From CAVRIA01 sp963721115 (GTDB taxonomy: Bacteria > Desulfobacterota > Binatia > HRBIN30 > CADEER01), in NCBI GenBank assembly GCA_963721115.1, contig CAVRIA010000006.1:620001-684000 (forward strand): a stretch of DNA of 64,000 bases. Reading direction: 5' to 3'. Both the position numbers and the translations under genes were made by a program. This document shows, in pieces, positions 1 to 9,476 of this stretch; position 1 is the stretch's first letter, and the number at the start of each line of letters is the position of its first letter. A model generated the notes under the pieces. The model ran no database searches. It was not told the origin of the DNA and was given only the letters and a program-made list of their open reading frames with translations.

Positions 1-3000
1 GTGGGGGTGCTGGTCGGGGTCTGAGTCGGCGTATCCGTCGGAGTCGCCGTCGGGGTTTCAGTCGGAGTGTCGGTTGGCGTCGCCGTCGGGGTGTCAGTCG
101 GGGTGCTGGTCGGGGTCAGAGTCGGCGTATCCGTCGGAGTGGCCGTGGGCGTCTCAGTCGGAGTGTCGGTTGGCGTCGCCGTCGGGGTGTCGGTCGGGGT
201 GCTGGTCGGGGTCTGAGTCGGCGTATCCGTCGGAGTGGCCGTGGGCGTCTCGGTCGGAGTGTCGGTTGGCGTCGCCGTCGGGGTGTCGGTGGGGGTGCTG
301 GTCGGGGTCTGAGTCGGCGTGTCCGTCGGAGTGGCCGTCGGCGTTTCAGTCGGAGTGTCGGTGGGCGTCGCTGTCGGAGTCTCCGTGGGGGTGCTGGTCG
401 GGGTCAGCGTCGGTGTATCCGTCGGAGTCGCCGTCGGGGTCTCAGTCGGAGTGTCGGTGGGCGTCGCCGTCGGGGTGTCGGTTGGGGTGCTGGTCGGGGT
501 CTGAGTCGGCGTATCCGTCGGAGTGGCCGTGGGCGTTTCAGTCGGAGTGTCGGTGGGCGTCGCCGTCGGGGTGTCCGTGGGGGTGCTGGTCGGGGTCTGC
601 GTCGGCGTGTCCGTCGGAGTCGCCGTCGGCGTTTCAGTCGGAGTGTCGGTTGGCGTCGCTGTCGGGGTGTCCGTGGGGGTGCTGGTCGGGGTCAGCGTCG
701 GTGTATCCGTCGGAGTGGCCGTCGGCGTCTCAGTCGGAGTGTCGGTTGGCGTCGCTGTCGGGGTGTCGGTGGGGGTGCTGGTCGGGGTCAGCGTCGGCGT
801 ATCCGTCGGAGTCGTCGTCGGGGTCTCAGTCGGGTATCGTGGGGTGCTGGTCGGGGTCTGAGTCGGCGTATCCGTCGGAGTGGCCGTCGGCGTTTCAGTC
901 GGAGTATCGGTTGGCGTCGCCGTCGGAGTCTCCGTGGGGGTGCTGGTCGGGGTCAGCGTCGGGGTATCCGTCGGAGTCGCCGTCGGGGTCTCAGTCGGAG
1001 TGTCGGTGGGCGTCGCCGTCGGGGTGTCGGTTGGGGTGCTGGTCGGGGTCTGAGTCGGCGTGTCCGTCGGAGTGGCCGTGGGCGTTTCAGTCGGAGTGTC
1101 GGTTGGCGTCGCCGTTGGGGTGTCCGTCGGAGTCGCCGTCGGCGTCTCAGTCGGAGTGTCGGTTGGCGTCGCCGTCGGGGTGTCCGTGGGGGTGCTGGTC
1201 GGGGTCTGAGTCGGCGTATCCGTCGGAGTGGCCGTGGGCGTTTCAGTCGGAGTGTCGGTTGGCGTCGCCGTCGGAGTCTCCGTGGGGGTGCTGGTCGGGG
1301 TCAGCGTCGGTGTATCCGTCGGAGTCGCCGTCGGGGTCTCAGTCGGAGTGTCGGTTGGCGTCGCCGTCGGGGTGTCGGTGGGGGTGCTGGTCGGGGTCAG
1401 CGTCGGCGTATCCGTCGGAGTCGCCGTCGGGCGTCTCAGTCGGAGTATCGGTTGGCGTCGCCGTCGGGGTGTCCGTGGGGGTGCTGGTCGGGGTCTGAGT
1501 CGGCGTATCCGTCGGAGTGGCCGTCGGCGTCTCGGTCGGAGTGTCGGTTGGCGTCGCCGTCGGGGTGTCGGTGGGGGTGCTGGTCGGGGTCTGAGTCGGC
1601 GTATCCGTCGGAGTGGCCGTCGGCGTCTCGGTCGGAGTGTCGGTTGGCGTCGCCGTCGGGGTGTCCGTGGGGGTGCTGGTCGGGGTCTGAGTCGGCGTAT
1701 CCGTCGGAGTCGCCGTCGGCGTTTCAGTCGGAGTGTCGGTTGGCGTCGCCGTCGGGGTGTCGGTCGGGGTGCTGGTCGGGGTCTGCGTCGGGGTATCCGT
1801 CGGAGTCGCCGTCGGGGTCTCGGTCGGAGTGTCGGTTGGCGTCGCCGTCGGGGTGTCGGTGGGGGTGCTGGTCGGGGTCAGCGTCGGCGTATCCGTCGGC
1901 GTCGCCGTCGGCGTTTCGGTCGGAGTGTCGGTGGGCGTCGCCGTCGGGGTGTCGGTGGGGGTGCTGGTCGGGGTCTGAGTCGGCGTATCCGTCGGAGTGG
2001 CCGTCGGCGTCTCGGTCGGAGTGTCGGTTGGCGTCGCCGTCGGGGTGTCGGTGGGGGTGCTGGTCGGGGTCTGAGTCGGCGTATCCGTCGGAGTGGCCGT
2101 CGGCGTCTCAGTCGGAGTGTCGGTTGGCGTCGCCGTCGGGGTGTCGGTCGGGGTGCTGGTCGGGGTCTGAGTCGGCGTATCCGTCGGAGTCGCCGTCGGG
2201 CGTCTCGGTCGGAGTGTCGGTTGGCGTCGCCGTCGGGGTGTCGGTGGGGGTGCTGGTCGGGGTCTGAGTCGGGGTCGGTGGCGTATCCGTCGGAGTCGCC
2301 GTCGGCGTCTCGGTCGGAGTGTCGGTGGGCGTCGCCGTCGGGGTGTCGGTGGGGGTGCTGGTCGGGGTCAGCGTCGGCGTATCCGTCGGAGTGGCCGTGG
2401 GCGTCTCGGTCGGAGTGTCGGTGGGCGTCGCCGTCGGGGTGTCCGTGGGGGTGCTGGTCGGGGTCTGAGTCGGCGTATCCGTCGGAGTGGCCGTCGGCGT
2501 TTCAGTCGGAGTGTCGGTTGGCGTCGCCGTCGGGGTGTCCGTGGGGGTGCTGGTCGGGGTCTGAGTCGGCGTATCCGTCGGAGTGGCCGTCGGCGTCTCA
2601 GTCGGAGTGTCGGTGGGCGTCGCCGTCGGGGTGTCCGTGGGGGTGCTGGTCGGGGTCTGAGTCGGCGTCTCGGTCGGAGTGGCCGTCGGCGTTTCAGTCG
2701 GAGTGTCGGTTGGCGTCGCGTCGGGGTCGTGGGGGTGCTGGTCGGGGTCTGGTCGGAGTGTTGTCGGTGGGCGTTTCGTCGGGGTGTCAGTGGGGGTGCT
2801 GGTCGGGGTCAGCGTCGGGGTATCCGTCGGAGTCGCCGTGGGCGTCTCAGTCGGAGTGTCAGTGGGCGTCGCTGTCGGGGTGTCCGTGGGGGTGCTGGTC
2901 GGGGTCAGCGTCGGTGTATCCGTCGGAGTGGCCGTGGGCGTCTCGGTCGGAGTGTCAGTGGGCGTCGCCGTCGGGGTGTCCGTGGGGGTGCTGGTCGGGG

Positions 3001-3250
3001 TCTGAGTCGGCGTCTCGGTCGGAGTGGCCGTCGGCGTTTCAGTCGGAGTGTCGGTTGGCGTCGCCGTCGGGGTGTCCGTGGGGGTGCTGGTCGGGGTCTG
3101 AGTCGGCGTCTCGGTCGGAGTCGCTGTGGGCGTTTCAGTCGGAGTGTGGGTGGGCGTCGCCGTCGGGGTGTCCGTGGGGGTGCTGGTCGGGGTCTGAGTC
3201 GGCGTGTCCGTCGGAGTCGCCGTGGGCGTCTCAGTCGGGGTGTCAGTGGG
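1..3250. repeat. 96-bp higher-order tandem repeat array coding TPTx motifs
   Basis: The landmark GTGCTGG recurs at 7, 103, 199, 295, 391, 487, 583, 679 and 775, then onward to 3180: 34 occurrences, almost all exactly 96 bp apart. Each 96-bp unit codes eight TPTx tetrapeptides (32 residues). Exceptions are a 27-bp deletion before 844, a 60-bp insertion before 1192, a 9-bp insertion before 2355 and a disordered stretch at 2643-2796. Toward the N-terminal side (3250-3472) the repeats are degenerate and have no clear 96-bp period. The array therefore looks recently expanded or homogenised from one edge. Confidence 0.93.
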
Positions 3251-4150
3251 CGTCGCCGTCGGGGTGTCCGTAGGGGTATTCGAGGGGGTAGCGGTCGGCG
3301 TCAAAGTTGGAGTGAGGGTCGGCGTCGTCGTGGGTGTACGAGTAGGAGTACTCGTCGCAGTTGCGGTAGGGGTGCTCGTCGGAGTGTTTGTAGGAGTGCT
3401 GGTATTCGTTGGCGTTCGGGTCGGAGTAGCTGTGGGGGTCGATGTCGCGGTTCTCGTTGGTGTCGGCGTAGGCTGCGCTGTGCCGTAGCAAAGGATCCCG
3501 CCGATCAACATGTCCGCTGCGGTATTTGGGTCGATTACCACTCGGATGTAGTTGATGTGGCTGACATCGATGTTCGGAAAGCTGGTGAAGGGAAAGTCGA
3601 CAGTGGTGGCACCGGCCACGGCAATGGTCTGCACCACCGTCAGTTGGTGAGCGGACGCATCCCCCAATCCTACTCTCACGGCATAGGGTGGCGAGGCTGA
3701 GTCGGCGAACAAGATTGGGACGCGAATCCCGAGCGAGCCTGAGAGGTCAACGCCACCCAGGCCGGAGTAGAGCAGTAAAACCTGGCCGTTGGCCAGATCG
3801 TCGGAGGCGAGACTCAAAAGATTGGCGGACGGGATCACACCCGCACGAACAGCTTGATTGGGATCCGTGCTGGTGACGGTTACATTGAGGTGCCGAGTTC
3901 CGCCGATCACCCCGGCAAGTCCGGCGTCGATGACGCTCGTAGTACCCGGTCCTGCCTGCATGACTCCCGGCGGTTGGAGTGTGGTCACCGCGCTGCCGAA
4001 GTTGTCGATGGTGGCCGCGCGGGCATCAGGTGCCCCGAGGATCAGGAAATACGACAGGCAGGAGATGATCGGGATAATGAGTCGCAGGCGTTCAGCTGAT
4101 GCCGAGGGAGCATCGATACGTCGGCGGGAATGGTCGAGGAGTGCGGTCAT
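1..4150 (-). CDS. Secreted protein with giant Thr-Pro repeat tail (C-terminus off the left edge)
   Basis: Exported protein of unknown function. Residues about 20-46 look like a signal peptide (hydrophobic LIIPIISCLSYFLIL, then an ARA cleavage context). Residues 47-226 form a non-repetitive domain rich in beta-type sequence, which I do not recognise. From about residue 227 everything is TPTx tetrapeptides with x = A, D, E, Q, S or L, which is typical of extended, glycosylatable surface linkers. The tail continues past position 1, so the C-terminus is missing. The frame shifts by one base near 2200 and again near 1430, each from an extra G in a GTCGGGCGTCTC context. A 25-residue out-of-frame patch sits at about 2720-2780. 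TPTx coding resumes after each, so I treat this as one gene. Plus-strand frames here are shadows. Confidence 0.75.
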
Positions 4151-4913
4151 TCGACACCCGCTTCGCTCGTGGGCTCACGGAACTCCGGAATACATGTCGA
4201 AAATCCGACGATCGCCAACAACTCGACGCAGGCGGTCACTTCGATGGCGCTCAATCTCGACAGACGAGGAAACTGCGCGGTTGGCGCGGCGCTTGCAAAC
4301 CTCAATGCCCGCTGGGGTAGGTGGAGACGCGGGGCGTCAACGCAAAGGCCGGAGGTACAATTTGCTGTCGAGAGGATCACGAGAGAGTCTCCTTTAGGGA
4401 GGACTTCAACCTGGCGGCGCAGTCCCGAGGCGAACAACGCGATGGGTGGGTCCTGATCTTGGTATCTGGCGTATCACGGGCGGGCGCTCGGACTCCTGTG
4501 CGTCAACCGTCGCCTGCAGAGAGTCCTATTGTGCGCTCGCCGTCGATCTTTCTGGGGTTGTCTCCTTAGTAGCAGATAGCAGCAGACGAATGGCGGAAAC
4601 GCACGCAGCTCGAGCTGCACCGCTGTTCGATGCAAGTCGCCATGTCCTAACGTTCTGCCGACTCGGTGTGCAAGTCAAGCAGAAAGTTGGACACGGGCGG
4701 ATGAAGTCGGCAAATAAGTTGTCTAGAGCCGCTTCACGGAGTCAGCTAGCATGCGACCTGTGAAGCCTCGCCGATCAACTAACATGTGATCGATCCGGGA
4801 GCACGGGCCCCGATTGCAGTGAGAAGTATACGTTTACTTATCGTGGGAATTAGAATGGCTTTCGGCTGTCGAAGCGTTCCTCCCGGCACGGGACGGTTCG
4901 GCGGTCGGCGGCC
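4151..4913. other. Intergenic region, no supported gene
   Basis: This 763-bp gap lies between two minus-strand secreted-protein genes. Short open frames exist on both strands, but none has a convincing ribosome site, domain or protein-like composition. It probably holds the promoter of the repeat-tail protein. I see no tRNA, long inverted repeat or T-tract terminator. Confidence 0.5.
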
Positions 4914-6485
4914 TCAACCAGCCGGAAGTACGTCGGCCAATCGCCGGAGCGCCCGGAAAATAGCGGGCAGCCACTCCGGGGCCGGCCCGACGGGCTCGGT
5001 CGGGGTGGCGGTCGGGCTAGGGGGCGATGTGCTGATGGGCGTCGGCTCGGAGGTCGGAGAGCGAGTGGCGGTCGATGATGGGGGGCGAGTCGGGGTGTGA
5101 AGACGCGTCGATGTGCGCGTCGGCGTTCGCGTGTGAGTTGTGGTCCTTGTCCTGCTGGGTGTGCGACTAGGCGTTGGCGTGCGCGTGTGGGTGGCTGTAC
5201 GTGTCGGACTCTGATGTGGAGTCGGGCTCTGCGCTGGAGATGGGGTGAAAGTCGGCGTGGCGGTGGTCGGCACCGGAGCAGAATAAAGGAACCGGACGGC
5301 ATTCATGTCGTCCTGCATCAGAGTGGCGCACCGGCCGTCGAAGTCCAACCTTTCCGGTGCCATCGTCGCGTTGGGGTCCGCGGAGTGGCCGAGGCCGATG
5401 GCGTGGCCGATCTCGTGAGTGGCAATTTCAGCCAGATTGCAGGCGGTCCATAGCGGGCAGTCGCCCCAGCCGTTGTTGAAGGTCACCTTACCCGTGATGA
5501 TCTGGTCGTAGAGTTTGCCCTTGAAGACTTCGCGGTCATTCGAGGTGCAGAAGCCCCCTAGCGCGAGGATGCCTCGGCAGTCGATCGGATCGAGGATTTC
5601 TTCGAAGGGATCATTGAAGATGAGGCGACTGTCTCCGGGACACCCTGCGAACGGGACGGGGTTGGTGGTTCCTCCCATACGCAACGAGAGGCTCGCTCCC
5701 GGGACGTTCGACCAGACGGCCAGGGCCTCGGATACGGCCTCGGCCGATTCGCTTGGTCCCAGATCGAGGTCGCCCGTGGAGTCGACGAGAAAGGAGACCG
5801 GTTCACCGCGGTCCGGCTCGCTCCAGCGCGCCGCCGGTTCGATCAAGGTGAAGGATGGAAGTGACTCACTTCCGAGGGCGGTAGAGAGTTCTGGTGGGGT
5901 GAGCTGGACCGCTGGTTCAGATCGTGCGTCCTGCCGCCGTGGCGCGATCGCCCGCACTCGTTTGATCAGAGGAGCCAACGCAAAGTTCTGCTCAATTGGT
6001 CCGACTGTTGCGCCTCGGGCGCTCGGCTGCAAGACGGCGACGCCCGCTTCGAGCTGCCGCGTCGCGATCGCTCGCCCTCGCGACCTTCTCAGGCGATATT
6101 TGCCGAGTGCCATCGCCGTCGTGTGCAAGGTGCCGTCGCCATTGCGGCCCAGGAACGCAAAGACCCTCTCTCCTACTTCGTATTCCGGGTTGCCGAAAAT
6201 CCACTCCCGCCTCGCCCCCAGCCGGCCCCCGAGCTCGCGCACGACGATCTCGCCGGGCGGCAGAGCTCCGAAAACGATCTGCTCCGGTGCGATCGAGATG
6301 TACGTGTGGAGCCGAGCGTCCCGGGAGGCTTCCGCCGACTCGATATGAGTCACCCGTCCGATGATCGCGGCCACGGATCGGTTGACTAGGTCCTGCTCGG
6401 TCATCGCGACGAAGGTCGTTCCCTGCGCAAGGGGTGCCCAACCGACCAGTCCGCCGCAGCACAGCACCATAAGCAGGCGCTTCAT
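4914..6485 (-). CDS. Secreted matrixin-like zinc metalloprotease with Pro/Thr-rich tail
   Basis: Predicted exported zinc protease. The chosen ATG gives a clean signal peptide (MKRLLMVLCCGGLVGWAPLAQG) with AGGAA upstream. An in-frame ATG 28 codons earlier (6569) would put a non-signal-like stretch in front. The first ~200 residues resemble a secreted beta-rich domain. The catalytic site is HEIGHAIGLGH near residue 356, the extended HExxHxxGxxH zinc motif of metzincins, and an Asn/Met stretch follows that could be the Met-turn. Residues about 400-495 are a Pro/Thr/Ser/Arg linker like the tail of the neighbouring gene. The last ~20 residues form a short amphipathic end. Substrate is unknown. Confidence 0.8.
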   Translation of the reverse strand: MKRLLMVLCCGGLVGWAPLAQGTTFVAMTEQDLVNRSVAAIIGRVTHIESAEASRDARLHTYISIAPEQIVFGALPPGEIVVRELGGRLGARREWIFGNPEYEVGERVFAFLGRNGDGTLHTTAMALGKYRLRRSRGRAIATRQLEAGVAVLQPSARGATVGPIEQNFALAPLIKRVRAIAPRRQDARSEPAVQLTPPELSTALGSESLPSFTLIEPAARWSEPDRGEPVSFLVDSTGDLDLGPSESAEAVSEALAVWSNVPGASLSLRMGGTTNPVPFAGCPGDSRLIFNDPFEEILDPIDCRGILALGGFCTSNDREVFKGKLYDQIITGKVTFNNGWGDCPLWTACNLAEIATHEIGHAIGLGHSADPNATMAPERLDFDGRCATLMQDDMNAVRFLYSAPVPTTATPTFTPSPAQSPTPHQSPTRTATHTRTPTPSRTPSRTRTTTHTRTPTRTSTRLHTPTRPPSSTATRSPTSEPTPISTSPPSPTATPTEPVGPAPEWLPAIFRALRRLADVLPAG

Positions 6486-6656
6486 CCGTCGGCCGTTCCT
6501 GCCATGCTCTGCGGCGGGTGCGGGAAGCACCGGTGATGTGCCGTCATGGTCCGACGAACAGCGCGCCACATCCTGCGGTGTCTCCCGTCGTCCCTCCTCG
6601 GTCTGCGGGTGTCGGGAAATCCTCTCGTCGTACCCTCCGACACCGAAGGAAGCCGT

Positions 6657-7217
6657 TCAGAACTCCGGAAACGGCAGCTTCTGCTCTTCGTAGTACATGA
6701 TGGCGATGATTCGCTTGCCGGTTCTCGGGTCCGTGGTGACGGTCATGTTGGTAACCGTCTGGCCCTTGCGGAAAGATAGGAACGACTGGCCTTTCGACTG
6801 ATATTGCTGCGCGACATCCCAGCCTTTGCTCTTCATCGTATCGTGGTAGTAGTTGAAGATCTCCGGGGTCTCGGCGTCGGCGTGGAACAGGACGTTGTGG
6901 GCGTTCTGGGCCAACTGCTGGACCGCGAACACCTCCGCGTTGTGGAAAACGGGCACGTCTGCCGGGAAGTCCGCAGGAATCTCTGCAACCCCGGCCGTCG
7001 GCGTAGCCACCACCGCCGGGAGGGTCGGCTTCATCGACGTCATCCGGGGAACCGCCCGCACCGGAGCCCTCTTTGCCGTGGGCAAGGCCGCGCCGAAGCC
7101 GTTCGACCGTTCGGCTGTCTTCATCGGCGGCTCTGGAAGGTTGCGCTGACAGGTGCACGAGGTGAATGGCAGACACCCCAGTACCACGACGATCAGGTAT
7201 CGAAACCGGCGAGACAT
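6657..7217 (-). CDS. Predicted lipoprotein
   Basis: Small (186 aa) exported protein. The N-terminus has Arg residues, a hydrophobic segment and a lipobox-like FTSC, so it is probably lipid-anchored after LspA cleavage. The remainder has an Ala/Pro/Thr-rich linker to about residue 80. A compact domain follows that includes DVPVFHNAEV, an HDTMKSKGW helix and a terminal NMTVTTDPRTGKRIIAIMYYEEQ strand pair. That pattern is seen in uncharacterised lipoproteins from deltaproteobacterial genomes. It lies 171 bp upstream of the metalloprotease on the same strand and is divergent from the zinc-ribbon/TPR gene. No function can be assigned. Confidence 0.7.
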   Translation of the reverse strand: MSRRFRYLIVVVLGCLPFTSCTCQRNLPEPPMKTAERSNGFGAALPTAKRAPVRAVPRMTSMKPTLPAVVATPTAGVAEIPADFPADVPVFHNAEVFAVQQLAQNAHNVLFHADAETPEIFNYYHDTMKSKGWDVAQQYQSKGQSFLSFRKGQTVTNMTVTTDPRTGKRIIAIMYYEEQKLPFPEF

Positions 7218-7480
7218 CGAACCCTCCTTGCCCTCTACTTCGACCCGAGCAAACTACACCGAAATGGGCCGCCGCCAAAGGTCCGACGGCCTTGGGACCA
7301 CCGGGCTGAGTTGATAATCGTCATCGGGCGTGTGAAATACCTTCCACTGGCCGGCGTCGGTCTGACGAACCCCGCCGGCCGGTATTCAACCAATTTACGT
7401 CGAACGATCGGAGCGTCCAAGGGGGACCGGCCCGTTAGAAGGCGGTTCCCGAGCTCGAGAAACGGAACACCCACATCATT

Positions 7481-8617
7481 ATGGAAAATCGATTCTGTTG
7501 GCGCTGTGGCGCCAAGCTCTTGCCAGACGCACGCTTCTGTACCACCTGCGGAGCCGCTTCGGGGGCAGCCACCCGAAAGCATCGAGGTCGATTCCCGGTC
7601 GAACGCTACGCCCCAGCGGCCGTCGTCGGAGTCGTCCTGCTGGTCGCCGGCATCGCCATCTTTCTCGGCAATCGCAACGCCGCTCCTCCGGCCGTGGTGC
7701 CGCCGCGCGATGGCGGAGGAGAGGGACTGCCGGCGGGACACCCGCCGATCCAGGTTCCGGACGACGTCCGTGCGGTGATCGATCGCATGGCGGAAGCGGC
7801 CAAGAAGAGCCCGAAGGATCTGGACAGCTGGAAGCAACTCGGCTTCGTCCAGTACCGCGCCGGCCAGGTCGATGCGAAGTATCTGACGAGCGCGGAGGAG
7901 ACGTACAAGCACGTCTTGGAAATCGATCCCAAGGATCTCGATGCGCTGCGGGCGCTCGGGAACATCGATTTCGACCGCGAGCAGCCAGAACATGCGATGG
8001 AGTACTACCGAAAGTACCTCGAGGTGAAGCCCGACGATCTGCACGTTCAGACCGATTTGGGGACCATGATGCTCTCCGCAAAGCAGACCGAAGCGGCTAT
8101 CAAGACGTATCAATCCGTGCTGAAAGCGGACCCCAAGTTCTTTCAGGCGCAGTTCAATCTGGCCATCGCCTATCGCGCTGCCGGTGAGGATGAGAAGGCG
8201 CTCGGCGCGCTGCGGCACGCGCGCGACCTCGCCGAGGACGATGCGACCCGGAAACGGGTCGACGAGCTTCTGGCGCGACTGACCGGCGAGCCAGTACCGG
8301 CTGCCGCTGCACAGGCAGCGCCGCCGGCAGCGGCGGGCGGCGGGGGGATCCGTGCCGACGTCGAGTCGATCTTCCGCTCCCACCCCATCACGGGCCCGAA
8401 GCTCGAGCGAGTCGATTGGCCCGACGACCATACCGCGAAGGTCGTGCTTCGTCAGTTTCCAATGGAGGGGATGCCGCCGTTCGTGCGGCAAAAATTCGTC
8501 GATCACATCCGGGAGGAGCTCAAGGACAAGAAGGCGCAGGATAAGGTAGACGGTCCGATTCAAATCGAACTCGTCGATGCCGACACCGGTCGAGTGATGG
8601 AGACGATCTCGGAGTGA
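7481..8617 (+). CDS. Zinc-ribbon, single-pass membrane TPR protein
   Basis: 378-residue scaffold-type protein. Residues 6-23 carry a CxxC...CxxC zinc ribbon (CWRCG and CTTCG). Residues about 46-66 are one transmembrane segment. A linker follows, then three to four TPR-like helical pairs (about 95-265, with WKQLGFVQYRAGQ and HVQTDLGTMMLSAKQ). After an Ala/Pro/Gly linker there is a compact C-terminal domain that ends the protein. TPRs normally bind protein partners. It is followed after 10 bp by the AAA+/VWA pair and may be co-transcribed with them. The actual partner is not evident. Confidence 0.8.
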   Translation: MENRFCWRCGAKLLPDARFCTTCGAASGAATRKHRGRFPVERYAPAAVVGVVLLVAGIAIFLGNRNAAPPAVVPPRDGGGEGLPAGHPPIQVPDDVRAVIDRMAEAAKKSPKDLDSWKQLGFVQYRAGQVDAKYLTSAEETYKHVLEIDPKDLDALRALGNIDFDREQPEHAMEYYRKYLEVKPDDLHVQTDLGTMMLSAKQTEAAIKTYQSVLKADPKFFQAQFNLAIAYRAAGEDEKALGALRHARDLAEDDATRKRVDELLARLTGEPVPAAAAQAAPPAAAGGGGIRADVESIFRSHPITGPKLERVDWPDDHTAKVVLRQFPMEGMPPFVRQKFVDHIREELKDKKAQDKVDGPIQIELVDADTGRVMETISE

Positions 8618-8627
8618 GGAAGAGAGC

Positions 8628-9434
8628 GTGAGCACAGAACCTTACTACCTTCCGATCGGAGACGAAATCGGCGTCTTTCGGGCAGCCTACGAATGCCGAT
8701 TGCCGGTGCTGCTGAAGGGGCCGACCGGTTGCGGCAAGACGCGTTTCGTCGAGTACATGGCTCGTCTCCTGCGTGGGACCGCCAACAACGGCATCCCGGG
8801 GAATCTCATCACCGTGGCCTGTCACGAGGACCTGACCGGCAGCGATCTCGTGGGACGCTATCTCATCAAGGGCGACGAGACCATCTGGGTAGACGGCCCG
8901 ATCACGCAAGCCGTCAGGGCCGGAGCGTTCTGCTATCTCGACGAGATCGTGGAGGCGCGCAAGGACACGACCGTACTGATCCACCCGCTCACCGACCATC
9001 GGCGAATACTGCCGATCGACAAGCGGGGCGAAATCTGCGAGGCGCATCCCGACTTTCTGCTGGTGATTTCCTACAACCCGGGCTATCAGAGCGTTTTGAA
9101 GGACTTGAAGCACTCCACGCGCCAGCGGTTCGTCACGATCGTGTTCGATTACCCGCCGCGTGACAAGGAGGCGCAGATCATCGCGCATGAGAGCGGGGTC
9201 GACCTCGACGTCGCGATGGATCTGGCGAAGCTGGGCGAAAAGGTCCGCCATCTGAAGGCGAGCGGGCTCGAGGAGGGGGTGAGCACCCGCCTGCTGATCT
9301 ATGCTGGCCAGCTAATTCGACAGGGGGTCGCACCCCGGCGCAGCTGTGAGGTTTCGGTGAGCAAGTCGCTGACCGACGATCTGGAGAGTCAGCGGGCGAT
9401 CGATGATCTTGTCTGTACGATCTTCGGAAGCTGA
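8628..9434 (+). CDS. MoxR-family AAA+ ATPase, CbbQ/NirQ/NorQ type
   Basis: AAA+ chaperone ATPase. The Walker A is GPTGCGKTR at residues 33-41 and the Walker B region is CYLDEIVEARKDTT. The signature HEDLTGSDLVGRYL and SYNPGYQSVLKDLKHSTRQRF are typical of CbbQ/NorQ, which act with a VWA partner to remodel a metalloenzyme (Rubisco activation for CbbQO, nitric oxide reductase maturation for NorQD). Start is GTG. The VWA partner follows 42 bp downstream. Neither Rubisco nor NO reductase genes lie in the window, so the client is unknown. Confidence 0.92.
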   Translation: MSTEPYYLPIGDEIGVFRAAYECRLPVLLKGPTGCGKTRFVEYMARLLRGTANNGIPGNLITVACHEDLTGSDLVGRYLIKGDETIWVDGPITQAVRAGAFCYLDEIVEARKDTTVLIHPLTDHRRILPIDKRGEICEAHPDFLLVISYNPGYQSVLKDLKHSTRQRFVTIVFDYPPRDKEAQIIAHESGVDLDVAMDLAKLGEKVRHLKASGLEEGVSTRLLIYAGQLIRQGVAPRRSCEVSVSKSLTDDLESQRAIDDLVCTIFGS

Positions 9435-9476
9435 CGCGGCGTGGTTGTGCGCGCCGCCCTTTGAAGACGACCTCGC

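Noticed and set aside
1..3250. Plus-strand ORFs (long VGV/SGS-like repeat proteins) and a CRISPR-like look of the array
   Set aside because: The plus frames are antisense shadows of the minus-strand TPTx gene, which has a signal peptide and a unique N-terminal domain. The repeats are contiguous, without unique spacers, so not CRISPR.
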